From Parapristionchus giblindavisi (taxonomy: Eukaryota > Nematoda > Chromadorea > Rhabditida > Diplogasteridae): 64,000 bases of DNA. Numbering within the stretch: the stretch's first letter is position 1; each line of letters opens with the position of its first letter. The stretch is taken from assembly GCA_943737045.1 (NCBI GenBank), contig CALSFV010000047.1:248001-312000 (forward strand). The letters run 5' to 3'. The translations under genes and the position numbers were made by a program. The notes under the pieces are model-generated. The model saw nothing but the letters and a program-made list of their open reading frames with translations, made no database searches and was not told where the DNA came from. Below are positions 35,727-46,345 of this stretch, in pieces.

Positions 35727-36293
35727 ATGAAGTTATACATACTTCTTCCTCTATTCTCCTTTATCCTATACGTTTCGGCCCTGGAGTCAGAAGAAGATGG
35801 ATTTGTGAAGCGCCAGATACAGCCGAAGGGATTCGGAAAGAGAGAAGCTGGGTATGAAAAGAGACAAGCACCTGGTGGCGGAGGGGCAGGAGCCAGTGGA
35901 GCTGGGGGAGCAAGGGGTGCTGGAGGAGCCGGTGGAGCCGGTGGAGCTGGGGGAGCAAGGGGTGCTGGAGGAGCCGGTGGAGCTGGAGCTGAGCCAGGAG
36001 GAGCTATGGGAGGTATGGCCGGAGGTATACTCGATTCTATTGGTGGAATGATCAGAGGAATTGGTGGAAGCATCACTGGTGGGAAGAAGAGAGAAGCTGG
36101 ATTCGCCAAACGTCAGACACAACCAAAGGGATTCGGAAAGAGGGAAACTGGGTATGCTAAAAGAGAGGCTAGAATCGTCAAGCGTAACGCTCATGGACAT
36201 GACCATGGCAAAGGACATTCTCCTGCACAAAGTAAACCTTTTTGGAGCGGTCTACTTAAAGAAGCAGAGCAGGCTATTAAACATAAACACTAA
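35727..36293 (+). CDS. Secreted multi-peptide precursor B1 (188 aa)
   Basis: A single-exon prepropeptide: signal MKLYILLPLFSFILYVSA, then KR-flanked QIQPKGFG and QTQPKGFG, predicted to yield QxQPKGF-amide peptides. Between them a long Gly/Ala segment built of GARGAGGAGGAG-type units ends in GGILDSIGGMIRGIGGSITG and is followed by GKKR. A His-rich tail (NAHGHDHGKGH) and a helical C-terminus (SGLLKEAEQAIKHKH) follow ARIVKR. Amidation of X-Gly-KR sites is established for neuropeptide-like proteins; amphipathic Gly-rich segments also occur in nematode antimicrobial NLPs. Which role applies here is inference. The signal peptide and QPKGFGKR repeats make paralogy with A1, A2 and B2 certain. Confidence 0.88.
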   Translation: MKLYILLPLFSFILYVSALESEEDGFVKRQIQPKGFGKREAGYEKRQAPGGGGAGASGAGGARGAGGAGGAGGAGGARGAGGAGGAGAEPGGAMGGMAGGILDSIGGMIRGIGGSITGGKKREAGFAKRQTQPKGFGKRETGYAKREARIVKRNAHGHDHGKGHSPAQSKPFWSGLLKEAEQAIKHKH

Positions 36294-36540
36294 ACTATGG
36301 AGTTTGGTTCTAAATCAGATTCGTTACCTGTATTCTGTCATTCTTTCAAATTGTGTCTTGTTCAATTTGGCAGATGTATTCAAACAAATATAATTTATCC
36401 TTGTTTATCCAACAACATAATATAAATAAACTGGTAGAACAATAAATAAAATAGTAGAAAGCTAGAGAGAACGAGAGAGATAGAGGGAAAAACGGAGATT
36501 CAATGAAATGTTCAGAAACAAATGCAGCAAAACAGTTAAC

Positions 36541-36606
36541 ATGCAAAGGGATTCGAACCCTGGTGATCACGTTTGCGAGACAAGACCGTTTACACCTCGC
36601 CTTTAT
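36541..36606 (-). pseudogene. tRNA-like sequence
   Basis: On the minus strand, GGCGAGGTGTAAACGGTCTT and the B box CAGGGTTCGAATCCC are present, but no pairing acceptor stem is visible. Probably a tRNA pseudogene or SINE head. Confidence 0.4.
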
Positions 36607-36853
36607 AGGAAAAAAATGAAAAGTCTGACATCAGAAACACAGGTAGACGTGCTTTATTATTCTATAGACTATAGTGATATTTTATCTTCTTTGTACCTTT
36701 CATACAGATACTTATATTGTGAATATCGTTTAATTCATATTCGGCAAAAGAGTAGCTTCAATTTGAACTCCAACACAACAATCTATCCAGTGATCTATGG
36801 TTTTACTTTAAGCGTGTCAAAGTGTGGATAACGAGAAGAATGAATATAGTGCG

Positions 36854-38487
36854 CTAGGGGGTTGTAGGAGACACTTCAGATGTTGTGAAGAATATTCGGG
36901 ACAAACATTTCTCGCAGAAATCACGCACAGAATAGTAGAAACATCGTCTGATTGGACCCGGTAAGAGAAGAGTGTAGCTGAAATGATAATAACAATGCAG
37001 ATATATCCATAGATAAATTGAATGTTCCAGCGGGGATGGGAAAATAGGTAAAAAATTCAATATTATTAAACTCACAAGGCGGGCCCGATTGAAAACAAAT
37101 CGGAAGAAAACATCATTATATCGACCACCGAAGATCGTATTGGGGAGTTGTTGATTGGTGAAAAGTAATCATCGTGAATCATTGATAAGATGATGAATGT
37201 CACCTATATAAATGAAACAATTATTATACGTATAAAATCGCCCTTTGCACTTGGATACCAGAGTTAAAACAAAAAAAAGGTAAAATAATAAATAAATAAA
37301 GAAATAAATAAAGCTAAATAAACCTATTCTATTATTTTCCTTAATGACATAAAATATGGAAAAGGAAATTCAGAATAACAAAAGTAGAACTTACAACGAT
37401 GACTTCGTTGAGTAATTGCGCGAGAAAGATGCAGAAACTAATGTAAAACAACGATGTTTCCTAGATTTATGGGTTTTATAATTGTTGCCAGTTATGCAGT
37501 ACCTTTTTCAATTTAGATACCGTACATCTTTTCCTCAATCTTAATAATTGTGCAATTGAGATCACCTAGATGTTTTTTAAAGATAGTCAAACTCATTTCG
37601 AAATAAGAAGAATAACCTACATTGAGAATTGAACAGATAAGAAGCGATGTGAGACCGAAAGAAGCTTGTATTGTTGTGGCATATTTGCCAATCTGAAGAC
37701 GTTTATGATTATTCTATTAAATGTTTCACAAAAATAATGATTATTCTATTATATGTTTCAACTAGATAATAATTTGGAAAAAAATACCAGCCCAAATAAT
37801 AGTTGTTTCTCAAACGGAGAAGATGAATCATTAACGAAAGAAGTACCGTAAATTGGAAAACTGAATAATGGTATCATTTCTTTGTACATTCTAACTGATC
37901 TTACTATGTACAGAAATGGAGTGCGGTCATCAACAGAAACAGAATAACAGTAATCCGAATATAAAACCTGGTCCAAAACTGAATGATAAGTAATTTTGAA
38001 AACATCTCCATGAACTAACTTACAGATGTGTTAGTTTTGATTGATATGATAGCCATTACTCGATCGAAGGATATAAGCAAAACACAAATATTCTGCGCAT
38101 AGAAACAGTATGTCACGAGAAGACCTTGGATGATACTGAAGTCTCGTTGTTTGGTACATAGCTAACGATTGTGATTTATGCCAAACCTTATGATGTCGAT
38201 AGAGTTCATCCATATTATGAAAGAAGCAGCACCTGGTTCTTTACGTAGACGAAGGACTAGCCACGAGTTTACATAAGTTATCGTATTCTTAAAGTGTTAC
38301 TCAAGCTAAACAGGAAATTCAATGCATAATGGACTTTAAAACGCACAACAATTGCCATAAGTGAAGATATGAATAAGAAGTTGTTTTTGAGACTTCGCCT
38401 TAATTTATACATAGACCTTGCGACAATGACATAACCTATAAGCCCAGGTACTCCATAGCAAAGATGAATCAAGTTCGTTGTGAGCAT
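36854..38487 (-). CDS. SRG-type serpentine chemoreceptor (10 exons, 323 aa)
   Basis: A seven-transmembrane GPCR of the nematode SRG superfamily, expected in sensory-neuron membranes. Minus-strand exons are 38347-38487, 38187-38287, 38024-38135, 37912-37978, 37763-37860, 37621-37692, 37503-37565, 37395-37460, 37076-37203 and 36854-36977. All junction phases agree and there is no internal stop. Family marks are the N-terminal LCYGVPGLIGYVIVA (TM1), the NTITYVNSWLVLRL segment, LLVTYCFYAQNICVLLISFD before R (TM3), FGLTSLLICSILN (TM5), ETSLFYISFCIFLAQLL (TM6) and GPAFYTLLLPGPIRRC (TM7 and tail). The exon 5 donor (GTTGAA) is the least certain boundary. Several introns are about 50 bp. It lies next to precursor B1 and has an inverted paralogue at 46780-48602. 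Confidence 0.88.
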
Positions 38488-38665
38488 CTATAATGAAAAG
38501 ATTCTATACTTGTGAAGAATAAAATAATATGAAGTAAAGCTATTTCTAGGAGAGTTCACACTGAGTAGTCAGGATGTGATGCTTGTCAAAGGTATATTGA
38601 AGATGTTTCACTTTTCAGACTAACGAGTATCTTGAGACTACTGAGTATCTCGAGTATCATAAATG

Positions 38666-38749
38666 ATTACGTGAAGTACAAGGCAATCAAAGGAATTTGT
38701 AGCACAATGTTGCTACAAATTCCTTTGATTGCCTTGTACTTCACGTAAT
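38666..38749. repeat. Perfect 39-bp-arm hairpin
   Basis: 38666-38704 and 38711-38749 are exact reverse complements with a 6-nt loop (CAATGT). The arm contains GTGAAGTACAAGGCAATCAA. It marks the outer edge of the region shared with the 46.6-kb copy. Confidence 0.95.
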
Positions 38750-40186
38750 TGTGCTATTTCAGACATCAGAATTTACAGCATAATATATTATAGAATTATA
38801 AAAGTTTTGCACACAGTGCGCCAAATGCCGAATATAGTAAACTTCTCCACCGTTGAGAAAAACGCACTCCAAAATTTTCGCCAAATTTCGGAAGGTTTTT
38901 CCGAACGTTTTGTCAATGCTTATAATTTTATTTTTGCTGAAAGCCCAATGAAATGACGAGAAAACGCCATAAAATTCGAGAAAATAAGCGAAAATGAAAT
39001 TTCGCGCGAATAAGTGGGCGAAGTCAGAGTATTGCTCGGCAAACAGCGGAATTTGTATTGTTCGGGCAATTTTAATTCTATAATTGCTATGGAAAAATGC
39101 ACGCTTGCTTATAAAATTCTTCATCTTTGCTCTCTTTTTGCACGTCAAACGCAATATTCTTATAACTCTTTCTTTCTTTCTTTCTTTCTTTCTTTATTTC
39201 CATCATAACAAGTGAACAATATAACAGATATGTAATAAATATAGGTTGATGGAGGTCCGTCGCGTTATCAGCGAATCGGTTGAAGGCAGCAGGGAAATGG
39301 GGTGGGAAATGGGGAAATGATGTATGGTGTGGATAATTATAAATGACGTAGAAGGGTGGGGGGGGGCAAGAGGGGATCAATCTCAACAGAATTAAGGGAA
39401 GATTTAAAACGAATAGGAGAAGATGTAACGATATCCGTGGGAAGACTATTCCAGATATGAATTACTCTACTTGCACAGGTTGCCTTGGTACTGGGGATAT
39501 TATATGGTATGGTTATACGGAATGGGTGATGTGAAAAGCGATGACTACGATGGAGAGGAATTTTAGAATACATAAAAGAATCATCAAATTCATAATTCCT
39601 ATTTAAAGAATTATATATAAAAAACAAATCAGCAATAGAACGTCGTTTCTCAAGAGTGGTAAGGTTTAAAGCATTGAGCCGTGAAAGGTAATCTACATAT
39701 GGGATATTACAACGATAATACAAACGTTTAGTGAAATCACGTTGTAGTGATTCTATATCATTACATAAGTAAATGCTAGAGGGATTCCAAACGATTGAAG
39801 AAGTTTCAATAATAGGACGGATGAAAGATGTATAGGCACGTACATAAACAAGGGGGTCGCTAGAACGAAAAGATTTAAAAAGAATATTGATCTTTTATCT
39901 GGATTTAGTAACTAACTTTTTGATATGATCGTTAAAGGTGAGGTTGGGAGAGAATAGAACTCCTAGATCTTTAACAGAGGGAAGAGCATTTAGAACACAA
40001 TCATTAAGAATATATTGAGTACGTTGTTTGAGTGGGCCAAAGTTCATCACCGAGCATTTAGCCTCATTTAAAGACATAAAAATTGCCGAGACCATTCAGA
40101 TACCGAATCAATCGCAAGCTGCAGGTCATTAGCATACTTAGGGACTTCAGCGAAAATTTTAAGATCATCTGCATAAATGCCATATA

Positions 40187-40720
40187 TCACACTATCTGAG
40201 AAAATTCAACAACTGAATTTTTTTTGGTATCGACGAAAAATGGATTTTTCTGTTTTATGTATGGTAATTACAGGCTCCATGAGTGTAGTTCGCTGGTACT
40301 TGGAAATTCCTTCCAATTGAAAATTCGCTTCAGGAGGTGACCACACAACGACAAATAAAAAAATTACCTGGGCCATGGGAAAACAGTGAGAATTAATTTA
40401 ATGTGATTTTTTTTCTGAATAATCCCGAATTCCAGCCTTCGTTGATCTTTGATCAAAAAACTTTCCTCAGCAATAGTTTCTTAGAATTCGCCAAGGAGTC
40501 CACTGCACCCACTCCCGAATCGATTGGATTCGAAATAAACTTTTTAGGAAAAGGCGCAAAATCGTTGTGTGGTCACCTCCTGAAGCGAATTTTCAATTGG
40601 AAGGAATTTCCAAGTACCAGCGAACTACACTCATGGAGCCTGTAATTACCATACATAAAACAGAAAAATCCATTTTTCGTCGATACCACACATATGTCGA
40701 CTTTCTCAGATATCGTGTTA
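40187..40720. mobile_element. Palindromic MITE inside the LINE RT
   Basis: Outer ends CACTATCTGAGAAA and TTTCTCAGATATCGTG; strong inner arms GAAAAATGGATTTTTCTG and the 90-bp stretch GAAGCGAATTTTCAATTGGA and its inverse, around a central loop at about 40370-40555. It separates the LINE block YINDISSS from YADDLKIF. The target duplication is probably TAT or TATA. Confidence 0.75.
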
Positions 40721-40914
40721 TATCTAACAGTAGTAGGGAAAGATGAGGAAATATCATTAATATAAAGGATAAATAGAAGAGGACCAATACAACTTCCCTG
40801 ATCGACACCAGAAGTGACAACAGAGGGAGGAGATAGATTATTTTCAATAACAACATGTTGAGAACGATTATATATTAGGCGACGACATAAATAACGCTCG
40901 TTTTTCACTCTCCA

Positions 40915-41880
40915 AAAAAATTATCATAAAATTTTAACAAAGCATGATGGATTCTGGAAATATTCTCCGATCGGATGGATGACCTTCTGCCTTCTACCCG
41001 GCAGTTTATGGATCCATTCGTGATAAAAGGACTGGGGCTAATTCCGGAAATAGGTGTCGAGTACGGTATGGATAGTGGTTCGGTATTTGAGGCTTTGCGC
41101 TTTGAGGAAGTGATGGAGCGCCGGGAAGAGGTGACAACCATAGTCGGCAAGGTCGGGTAAGTACGGAGGGTGGTGGAATATAATTCAGCCATATCCCGTT
41201 AGCTCAGCCTGGGTCGTTCTTTTGGTATGATATCGAGCATGGTCATGTTGAAATTAGATCCGAGTGTCCTTCCCGCGTGATTGTTCGAGATGGAGCCTTA
41301 GCTTCCGCAGATGGAGAGTGTAGACATGTGTCGTGATAGTCGTACCCTCTGGGAGGAGTTCCAGGTATTCGACTCCCCGTGCCGAATACCAGATATACAA
41401 CATCTTTTTGGCGGTGAAAATCGGGTTTGGGGCATCTGCTAGCTATTCGCGCTGATCAAATCACAGTCTCCTTGGCTCTTCGTAATCGTAGAGCACCCAC
41501 CTTTTATCAACGGTTATAACGTTGACCAGCCAAACAAGCCGGCGACGTAGAGTTAGAAAAGTCTTTGCCATGTCCAGTCGGCGATCGGCTAGTACGTGGG
41601 GTATACATCTTCCCTATTTTCACTTATTTCCGAGAGTGTGAAGACCATGTACCACAGTGCACCGGTTGACCCCAAGTGCCATTGCAATATCACCGGCATC
41701 GGGATACGGATCAGCCTCTACCTCTTAGAGCAATCGATCGAGACCGACATCCACAGGGCAACCGGGTTGGTCTTCATCTTCGATGAAAAAGTCCTGTTTC
41801 TCGAATTTGACGACCCACTTTCTCATCGGTGTTATGTGAGGCACATTTGAGGGGTACATCTCTGCTAGGCGAGGTTGGAA
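40915..41880 (-). pseudogene. Mariner transposase pseudogene
   Basis: Minus-strand fragments, with frameshifts and stops, follow mariner order. N-terminal KFEKQDFFIEDEDQPGCPVD, then DPYPDAGDIAMALGVN with VHGLHTLG (helix-turn-helix region, 41620-41870). C-terminal DTYFRN, QSFYHEWIHKLPGRRQKVIH and IGEYF (40960-41090). It lies inside the LINE. Terminal inverted repeats were not found. Confidence 0.75.
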
Positions 41881-41925
41881 GTCAGGGCGTTTCAAGCTGG
41901 AGAGGAAGAGGAATAAAATAACGTT

Positions 41926-42197
41926 GCGAATGTGAATTCCGTCGGGGGCGAAATCGTGCGGTTTTCAAAAATGGGAACAGCGAATTTTCGCGGATTCCAT
42001 TTTTAGCAAGAAGGAAGTTGAATTTCCATTTTACTGCTAAAAATCGGTGACGGAAAGTCGGAATTTGAATTCCCGCACCTCTTTTAGCGCGCGCGAATTC
42101 AAATTTCGTGTTTCCATTTTCGACTTCCCGGGTACTTTTTTAATGGGTGGAAAGTCGCCGATTTCGGTTTTCCACTATTTTTTAACGAGCCATTAGT
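41926..42197. mobile_element. R5-related palindromic MITE
   Basis: The right end GGTTTTCCACTATTTTTTAA with CGAGCCATTA, and internal GGAAAGTCGCCGATTTCG, match the R5 element at 42968-43333; the left arm is more diverged. Confidence 0.65.
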
Positions 42198-42967
42198 ATC
42201 TTTTCAAAAATCTTTGATACAGTTGGTGAATACAATATTAGAAATACCATCAGGAGATAAATTAGATTTAGGGACAAGTTGGCGAATTGCTAGAGAAATG
42301 TCTGTGTGAGAGATATAGGAAAGATCAAAGATCATCTGAGATGATCGTGGAGTAGGTGGAGGGAGAGGTGAGTGTGGGGAGTAGAAACTGATAAACTGAT
42401 GAGAAAAAGACAGAAAATGAATTACACTTATCTCTATTAGATATTAGCATAGAAACATTTAATTATCACAAGAAAAGGATAGTAGATCATTGGGTATGGG
42501 TGATGATAAGGTATTCCAATCGATAAAAGGATAATTAAAATAACCTATGATTAGAAAAGGAAAGGGTCTTTCAATGTATGGGTGAATAAAAGATAACATA
42601 ATAGATAATATTATACTATCTACTATATACTATATTAGATAATAGATAACTCAATTTTCTTTTTTTTTCATCCTTTGCCCTGCGCTCCCTTTAACATTAG
42701 ATGTAACGTAAATTGCGAATATTGTAGAGAAGATGGATCTTGAAATGGCTAAAATGGCGAAACTTAAATCACATTTGAAGATCAAATGAGATAGTTCTAA
42801 ATCTCTTTTCTCAATGATAATAGAATCAAAGTATTGAAGAAGTTTTGTATACTATGTAATGTAGACTCAACATGAACATCGTTTGAATGAGCTGTTTTAG
42901 GGAAAACTAATGGAAAGATGTTCCCTTATCTTGTATGTGGCTGTATCTGCGATATATTGATCACGAT

Positions 42968-43333
42968 TAATGGCGCACTAAAAAATAGTGGAAAACGGAA
43001 AATGGCGACTTTCCAGGGTCTAAAAAAGTACACTGGAAAACCGAAAATTTGAATTCGCGGGCTCGAATAAAGGTGCGAGAATTCAAATTCTGACTGTCTA
43101 ACAGCGATTTTCTGCCGTTTTAAGAGGGATGTTAAGTTAGAATTGAAGTTCCAACACTCATAAAGGCAGAAAAATAAAAATTGTGCTTTATTTATTTTTT
43201 ATAAACGCAGGAAATCGCACTTAGAAAGTCAGAATTCAAATTTCTAGTTAACATTTTCGGTTTTCCAGTGTACATTTTTAGACCCTGGAAAGTCGCCATT
43301 TTAGGTTTTCCACTATTTTTTAGTGCGCCATTA
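42968..43333. mobile_element. Palindromic MITE R5 (366 bp)
   Basis: Ends TAATGGCGCACTAAAAAATA and its inverse, with arms continuing at high identity for about 80 bp (AATGGCGACTTTCCAGGGTC). The related unoccupied site at about 51086 (GATCACGATATAGACATAAC) compared with GATCACGAT/TAGATATAAC here supports insertion at TA. Confidence 0.85.
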
Positions 43334-43401
43334 GATATAACATACTAAAGTCCGATTTATTTACGGCAGAACGATAAATCAATTGTTTTGCACGAGAATG
43401 C

Positions 43402-43701
43402 TCATTTAAATTCAATGATATACCAATCCTGCTCCTTCTTTTTTTCCTTGAGAATGTCCTTTTCCAAAACTATTTTTCGCTGATTCTGATGTCCATTGCT
43501 TTGCTGATGTCCGTGAGGGTGCCCATTACGTTTGACGATTCTTGCCTCTCTTTTGGTACTTCTTATTCCCGTTTCCCTCTATCCGAATCCCTTTGGTTGG
43601 ATCTGGCGCTTCACGAATTCATCTTCGTCCGACTCTAATACTTCGTCGGCCGAAATATAGAGGATAAAGGCGAATAGTGGAAGAAGTATGGAAAGCTTCA
43701 T
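43402..43701 (-). pseudogene. Multi-peptide precursor A2, nonsense-bearing
   Basis: The frame opens with signal MKLSILLPLFAFILYISA and then DEVLESDEDEFVKR and QIQPKGFG. The next codon, AAG (K) in the paralogues, is TAG (at about 43581). The frame then continues RETGIRSTKR, EARIVKRNGHPHG and, after compensating single-base shifts, KKKEQDWYIIEFK, as in precursor B2. The broken product would still end QIQPKGFG, which has the Gly needed for amidation without KR removal. It is head to head with B2, as A1 is with B1. Confidence 0.8.
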
Positions 43702-43980
43702 AATGGATATGAAAGTTGTGCATATTTCGATACTGTTATAATGAATACCGGTAATTTTCGTACGAAAAAGCGAAAATCATTTGAACAGTAGTTTTGTTAA
43801 TGTTTATATCCTATCGTTTCATTATGTTTTCACTTCACTAAATGGGACAATAACGATTGCTCGAATGGTTTTCGTTTAAAAAAAACATTGGAATAACGAG
43901 TTTTGAAAGATTCCTTTTGTTTGAAAAGACTCGGGGAGACAAATAAAATCACCGAAATATGCTCGAATAGCATGTTCAGT
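43702..43980. promoter_or_regulatory. Intergenic promoter of precursors A2/B2
   Basis: 279 bp between divergent starts. Contains CGAAAATCATTTGAACAGT (43771-43789) and a diverged inverse copy, ATTGCTCGAATGGTTTTCG (43856-43874). GATACTGTTATAATG on the A2 side resembles the B1 promoter, and TCGTTTCATTATGTTTT is shared with the A1/B1 intergenic region. Confidence 0.5.
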
Positions 43981-44406
43981 ATGAAATTAGCAATTCTTCT
44001 TCCGCTCATCGCCTTTATTGTCTACGTATCAACTGAAGAAGTAGAAGATTATGTAGTAGAAGAAGTAGGAGAAGCTGAAATCTTCAATGATCAGGTCGAA
44101 CCAAATGGATACGGAGAGATGGATGACGGATTGGAAAAACGTCAAATTTGGGACTTTGTTAAACCAATCTTTGGATATGGAAAGCGTGAATCTGGTTTCG
44201 TTAAGCGCCAGACCCAATCGAAGGTATTCGGAAAGAGGGAAACTGGAATAAGACATATCAAAAGAGAGGCAGGAATCGTCAAACGTAATGGACACGCTCA
44301 TGGACAAAGCAATGGACATCAGTCTCATGCGAAAAATAATGGTGGAAAAGGACCTGCTCAAGGAAAAAAGAAGGAACAGGATTGGTATATCATTGAATTT
44401 AAATGA
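43981..44406 (+). CDS. Secreted multi-peptide precursor B2 (141 aa)
   Basis: A single exon. I start it at MKLAILLPLIAFIVYVST (signal peptide) rather than at an in-frame ATG 26 codons upstream, since the paralogues all start MKL. An acidic spacer (EEVEDYVVEEVGEAE) matches A1. KR sites release QIWDFVKPIFGYG (here amidatable, unlike in A1, where it ends without Gly) and QTQSKVFG, a changed version of QTQPKGFG. The C-terminus has a His/Asn/Gly-rich region (NGHAHGQSNGHQSHAKNNGG) and ends KKKEQDWYIIEFK. It lacks the Gly/Ala amphipathic block of A1 and B1. Confidence 0.85.
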   Translation: MKLAILLPLIAFIVYVSTEEVEDYVVEEVGEAEIFNDQVEPNGYGEMDDGLEKRQIWDFVKPIFGYGKRESGFVKRQTQSKVFGKRETGIRHIKREAGIVKRNGHAHGQSNGHQSHAKNNGGKGPAQGKKKEQDWYIIEFK

Positions 44407-45673
44407 GCATGGCATATAACATTCTCGTGCAAAACGATTGTTTTATCATTACGTCATAGATAAATTATATAAATATTTATTCACGTTTAGCGAACAAATT
44501 TTGTGAAATAAGAAAAGAAGAATGATAAAATGGAATAGTGAATATACATAGAATGAGCATAGTCAAGGATTTCGGGTTTTTCTAGGGGCTCGACTAAAAT
44601 TTTTTTTAAGTTGTACTTCGTTATGTTACGTCCATAACCAATTTAGCATGATAATCTTCGTTTATCGATTTATTTAGTTTTTTTTTCTTTTATCACACGT
44701 TTCATTGTTTATTCACGAATACGCATAAATATTATTATTTTTATTATTATTATTTATTGAGATCATATTCTTGTTGATAATACATTACATACATTAATGC
44801 ATTGGATATATTGATCCGCAGTACATTGATTCCATAAAATCTTTTGTTGTACTTTGTATCATGATTACCAAATAGTCTTTCTCATAAGACACATCACTGG
44901 AAAGGGTTTTCACAGTTCCAGAATCAATTCAAACCTTGGCTCTGTTCTACTTTTCTGGTCCCATGAAAGTTCACTGTTCCTTAATTAATGGATTTGCAAC
45001 ATGCTAATCTAAAACGACAATTTTACAAAGCACGGCTACCGCCAATACCCGAATTAGCAACACGCTGAAATTATGTCCTTGATAAGCCTTGTGGTTCTCT
45101 CAATCAAGAAGTTTGAGGAGTACGTAAAATCCCTGAAAAAAAGATGTATTTTTTTCAAAAAATCTGTTGTTCGGTTGCGCCTCATAAGAGACACCTCATA
45201 AGAGGATCGCATACGTAGATACATTGGTTTACGTCCAAGTTTTGATATCTCAACTAACGCCAAAAAAAATAAAGCGTATTTTGACATTCCGACGCTACTG
45301 CATCAAGTTAGTTTAGAGCGTGTAATAAGGGTGAAAGAGAGATTACGGATGCGCCAATGGGGAATCGCTATTTATGGTGTGGCACACCAAAAATCATACC
45401 GTACACTTCGGAAAGCTCGCCTGCTTAACACTTACGCCGTTTCGTAATAATGCAGAGTTCTATTTCCCGGCTTATCATACAGGCTCTGTTATGATTGAAC
45501 TAACGTGGTATATGCACACCAAAGCAGAGAATACTGAAATCTGCGAAACTCTAGCAATGATCTAACCTCTATCTCTCATAAGTCTTTCGTACTTTTCAGA
45601 CCAACGAGCAGTATTCTTTGATATCCTAGAAGATTTTGAGACGTACAAGACAATCAAAAAACTTTTGTTAATG
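44407..45673. other. Intergenic, remnant of duplication edge
   Basis: No gene is supported. Sequence at about 45590-45660 (TTTTCAGACCAACGAGCAGT, GAGACGTACAAGACAATCAA) matches the outer edges of the two SRG copies (38600-38690, and the reverse at 46600-46670), a third copy of this segment. Confidence 0.45.
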
Positions 45674-46145
45674 TATCGTACATGCAAAAATAGTTGTATC
45701 ATGCACGGTGTGAATGGATCTGAACGGATCAGGCCGATCAAACGGGATTGTGAGCGAGAAGGCCATTTTCGTTATTTTTCTTTCTTTTCATTGCTTTTCT
45801 TTCCTTCGAATCTACTGTATTGAAAGAAATCACGCCAAAATATTGCCATTTAGCAAAAATCATTGCTTTACAAATGATTAAATTGTTCCGATTATACGCT
45901 GAATAAATGGGTCAATTTTGGTTCATTGGAGCAATTTATTCCTCGCGAAAATGATGATTTTTGTTAAATGGCAATATTTTGGCCTAATGTATTTCAATAT
46001 AGTAGATTCGATGAAAAGAAAAACAATGAAAAGAAAGAAAAATAACGAAAATGGCCGGCTCGCTCACAATCCCGTTTGATCGGCCTGATCCGTTCAGATC
46101 CATTCACACCGTTCATGATACAACTATTTTTTACATGTACGATAG
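45674..46145. mobile_element. Palindromic MITE, family R4 copy 2
   Basis: Nearly identical to 22900-23371: the same ends (TATCGTACATG/CATGTACGATA) and the same centre (AAATTGTTCCGATTATACGC). Roughly a dozen differences are seen by eye over 470 bp, indicating recent movement. Confidence 0.88.
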
Positions 46146-46261
46146 GATATCGTGATGTGGGGATACTATAATACCAAGGATAGCACCAAACTTTACGGAG
46201 GAGATTCTAAAATCGACCCATGCGATATATTACTTTATACAGAGGGACGCCCAAAATGTTT

Positions 46262-46345
46262 TCAATAGTTGCTAGGATGAACTGCGTTAGCCGGAAAATC
46301 GATTTCGTAGGATCATGACCCCCTGGTTCGACTCCCGCACTTTCT
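46262..46345 (+). pseudogene. tRNA-like sequence
   Basis: The B box CTGGTTCGACTCCC and an upstream ACTGCGTTAGCCGGAAAATC are visible, but no complete cloverleaf. A degenerate tRNA or SINE head. Confidence 0.35.

Larger units (their letters stand above)
39160..42600 (-). mobile_element. APE-type LINE (CR1/Jockey-like), degenerate and interrupted
   Basis: The minus strand encodes, in order: an endonuclease piece with PFLIIGYFNYPFIDW (42480-42590; family consensus GDFN); RT start DISLAIRQLVPKSNLSPDGI (about 42200-42420); SGVDQGSCIGPLLFILYIND (40690-40905); the active-site motif YADDLKIF (about 40150-40180); VKDLGVLFSPNLTFNDHIKK (39895-40095); and the C-terminal RLNALNLTTLEKRRSIADLF with WNSLPTDIVTSSPIRFK (39340-39720). 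The 3' tail is (GAAA)n at 39165-39195. It is split by a MITE (40187-40720) and by a mariner element plus MITE (40910-42200). It is not active as it stands. Confidence 0.85.

Noticed and set aside
35684..36230. Minus-strand Pro/Ala- and Ser-rich frames over precursor B1
   Set aside because: Antisense shadow of the Gly/Ala block in B1.
38759..39154. 131-codon minus-strand frame upstream of the LINE
   Set aside because: Rich in F, I and N, without motif or splice partners; likely chance in AT-rich DNA.
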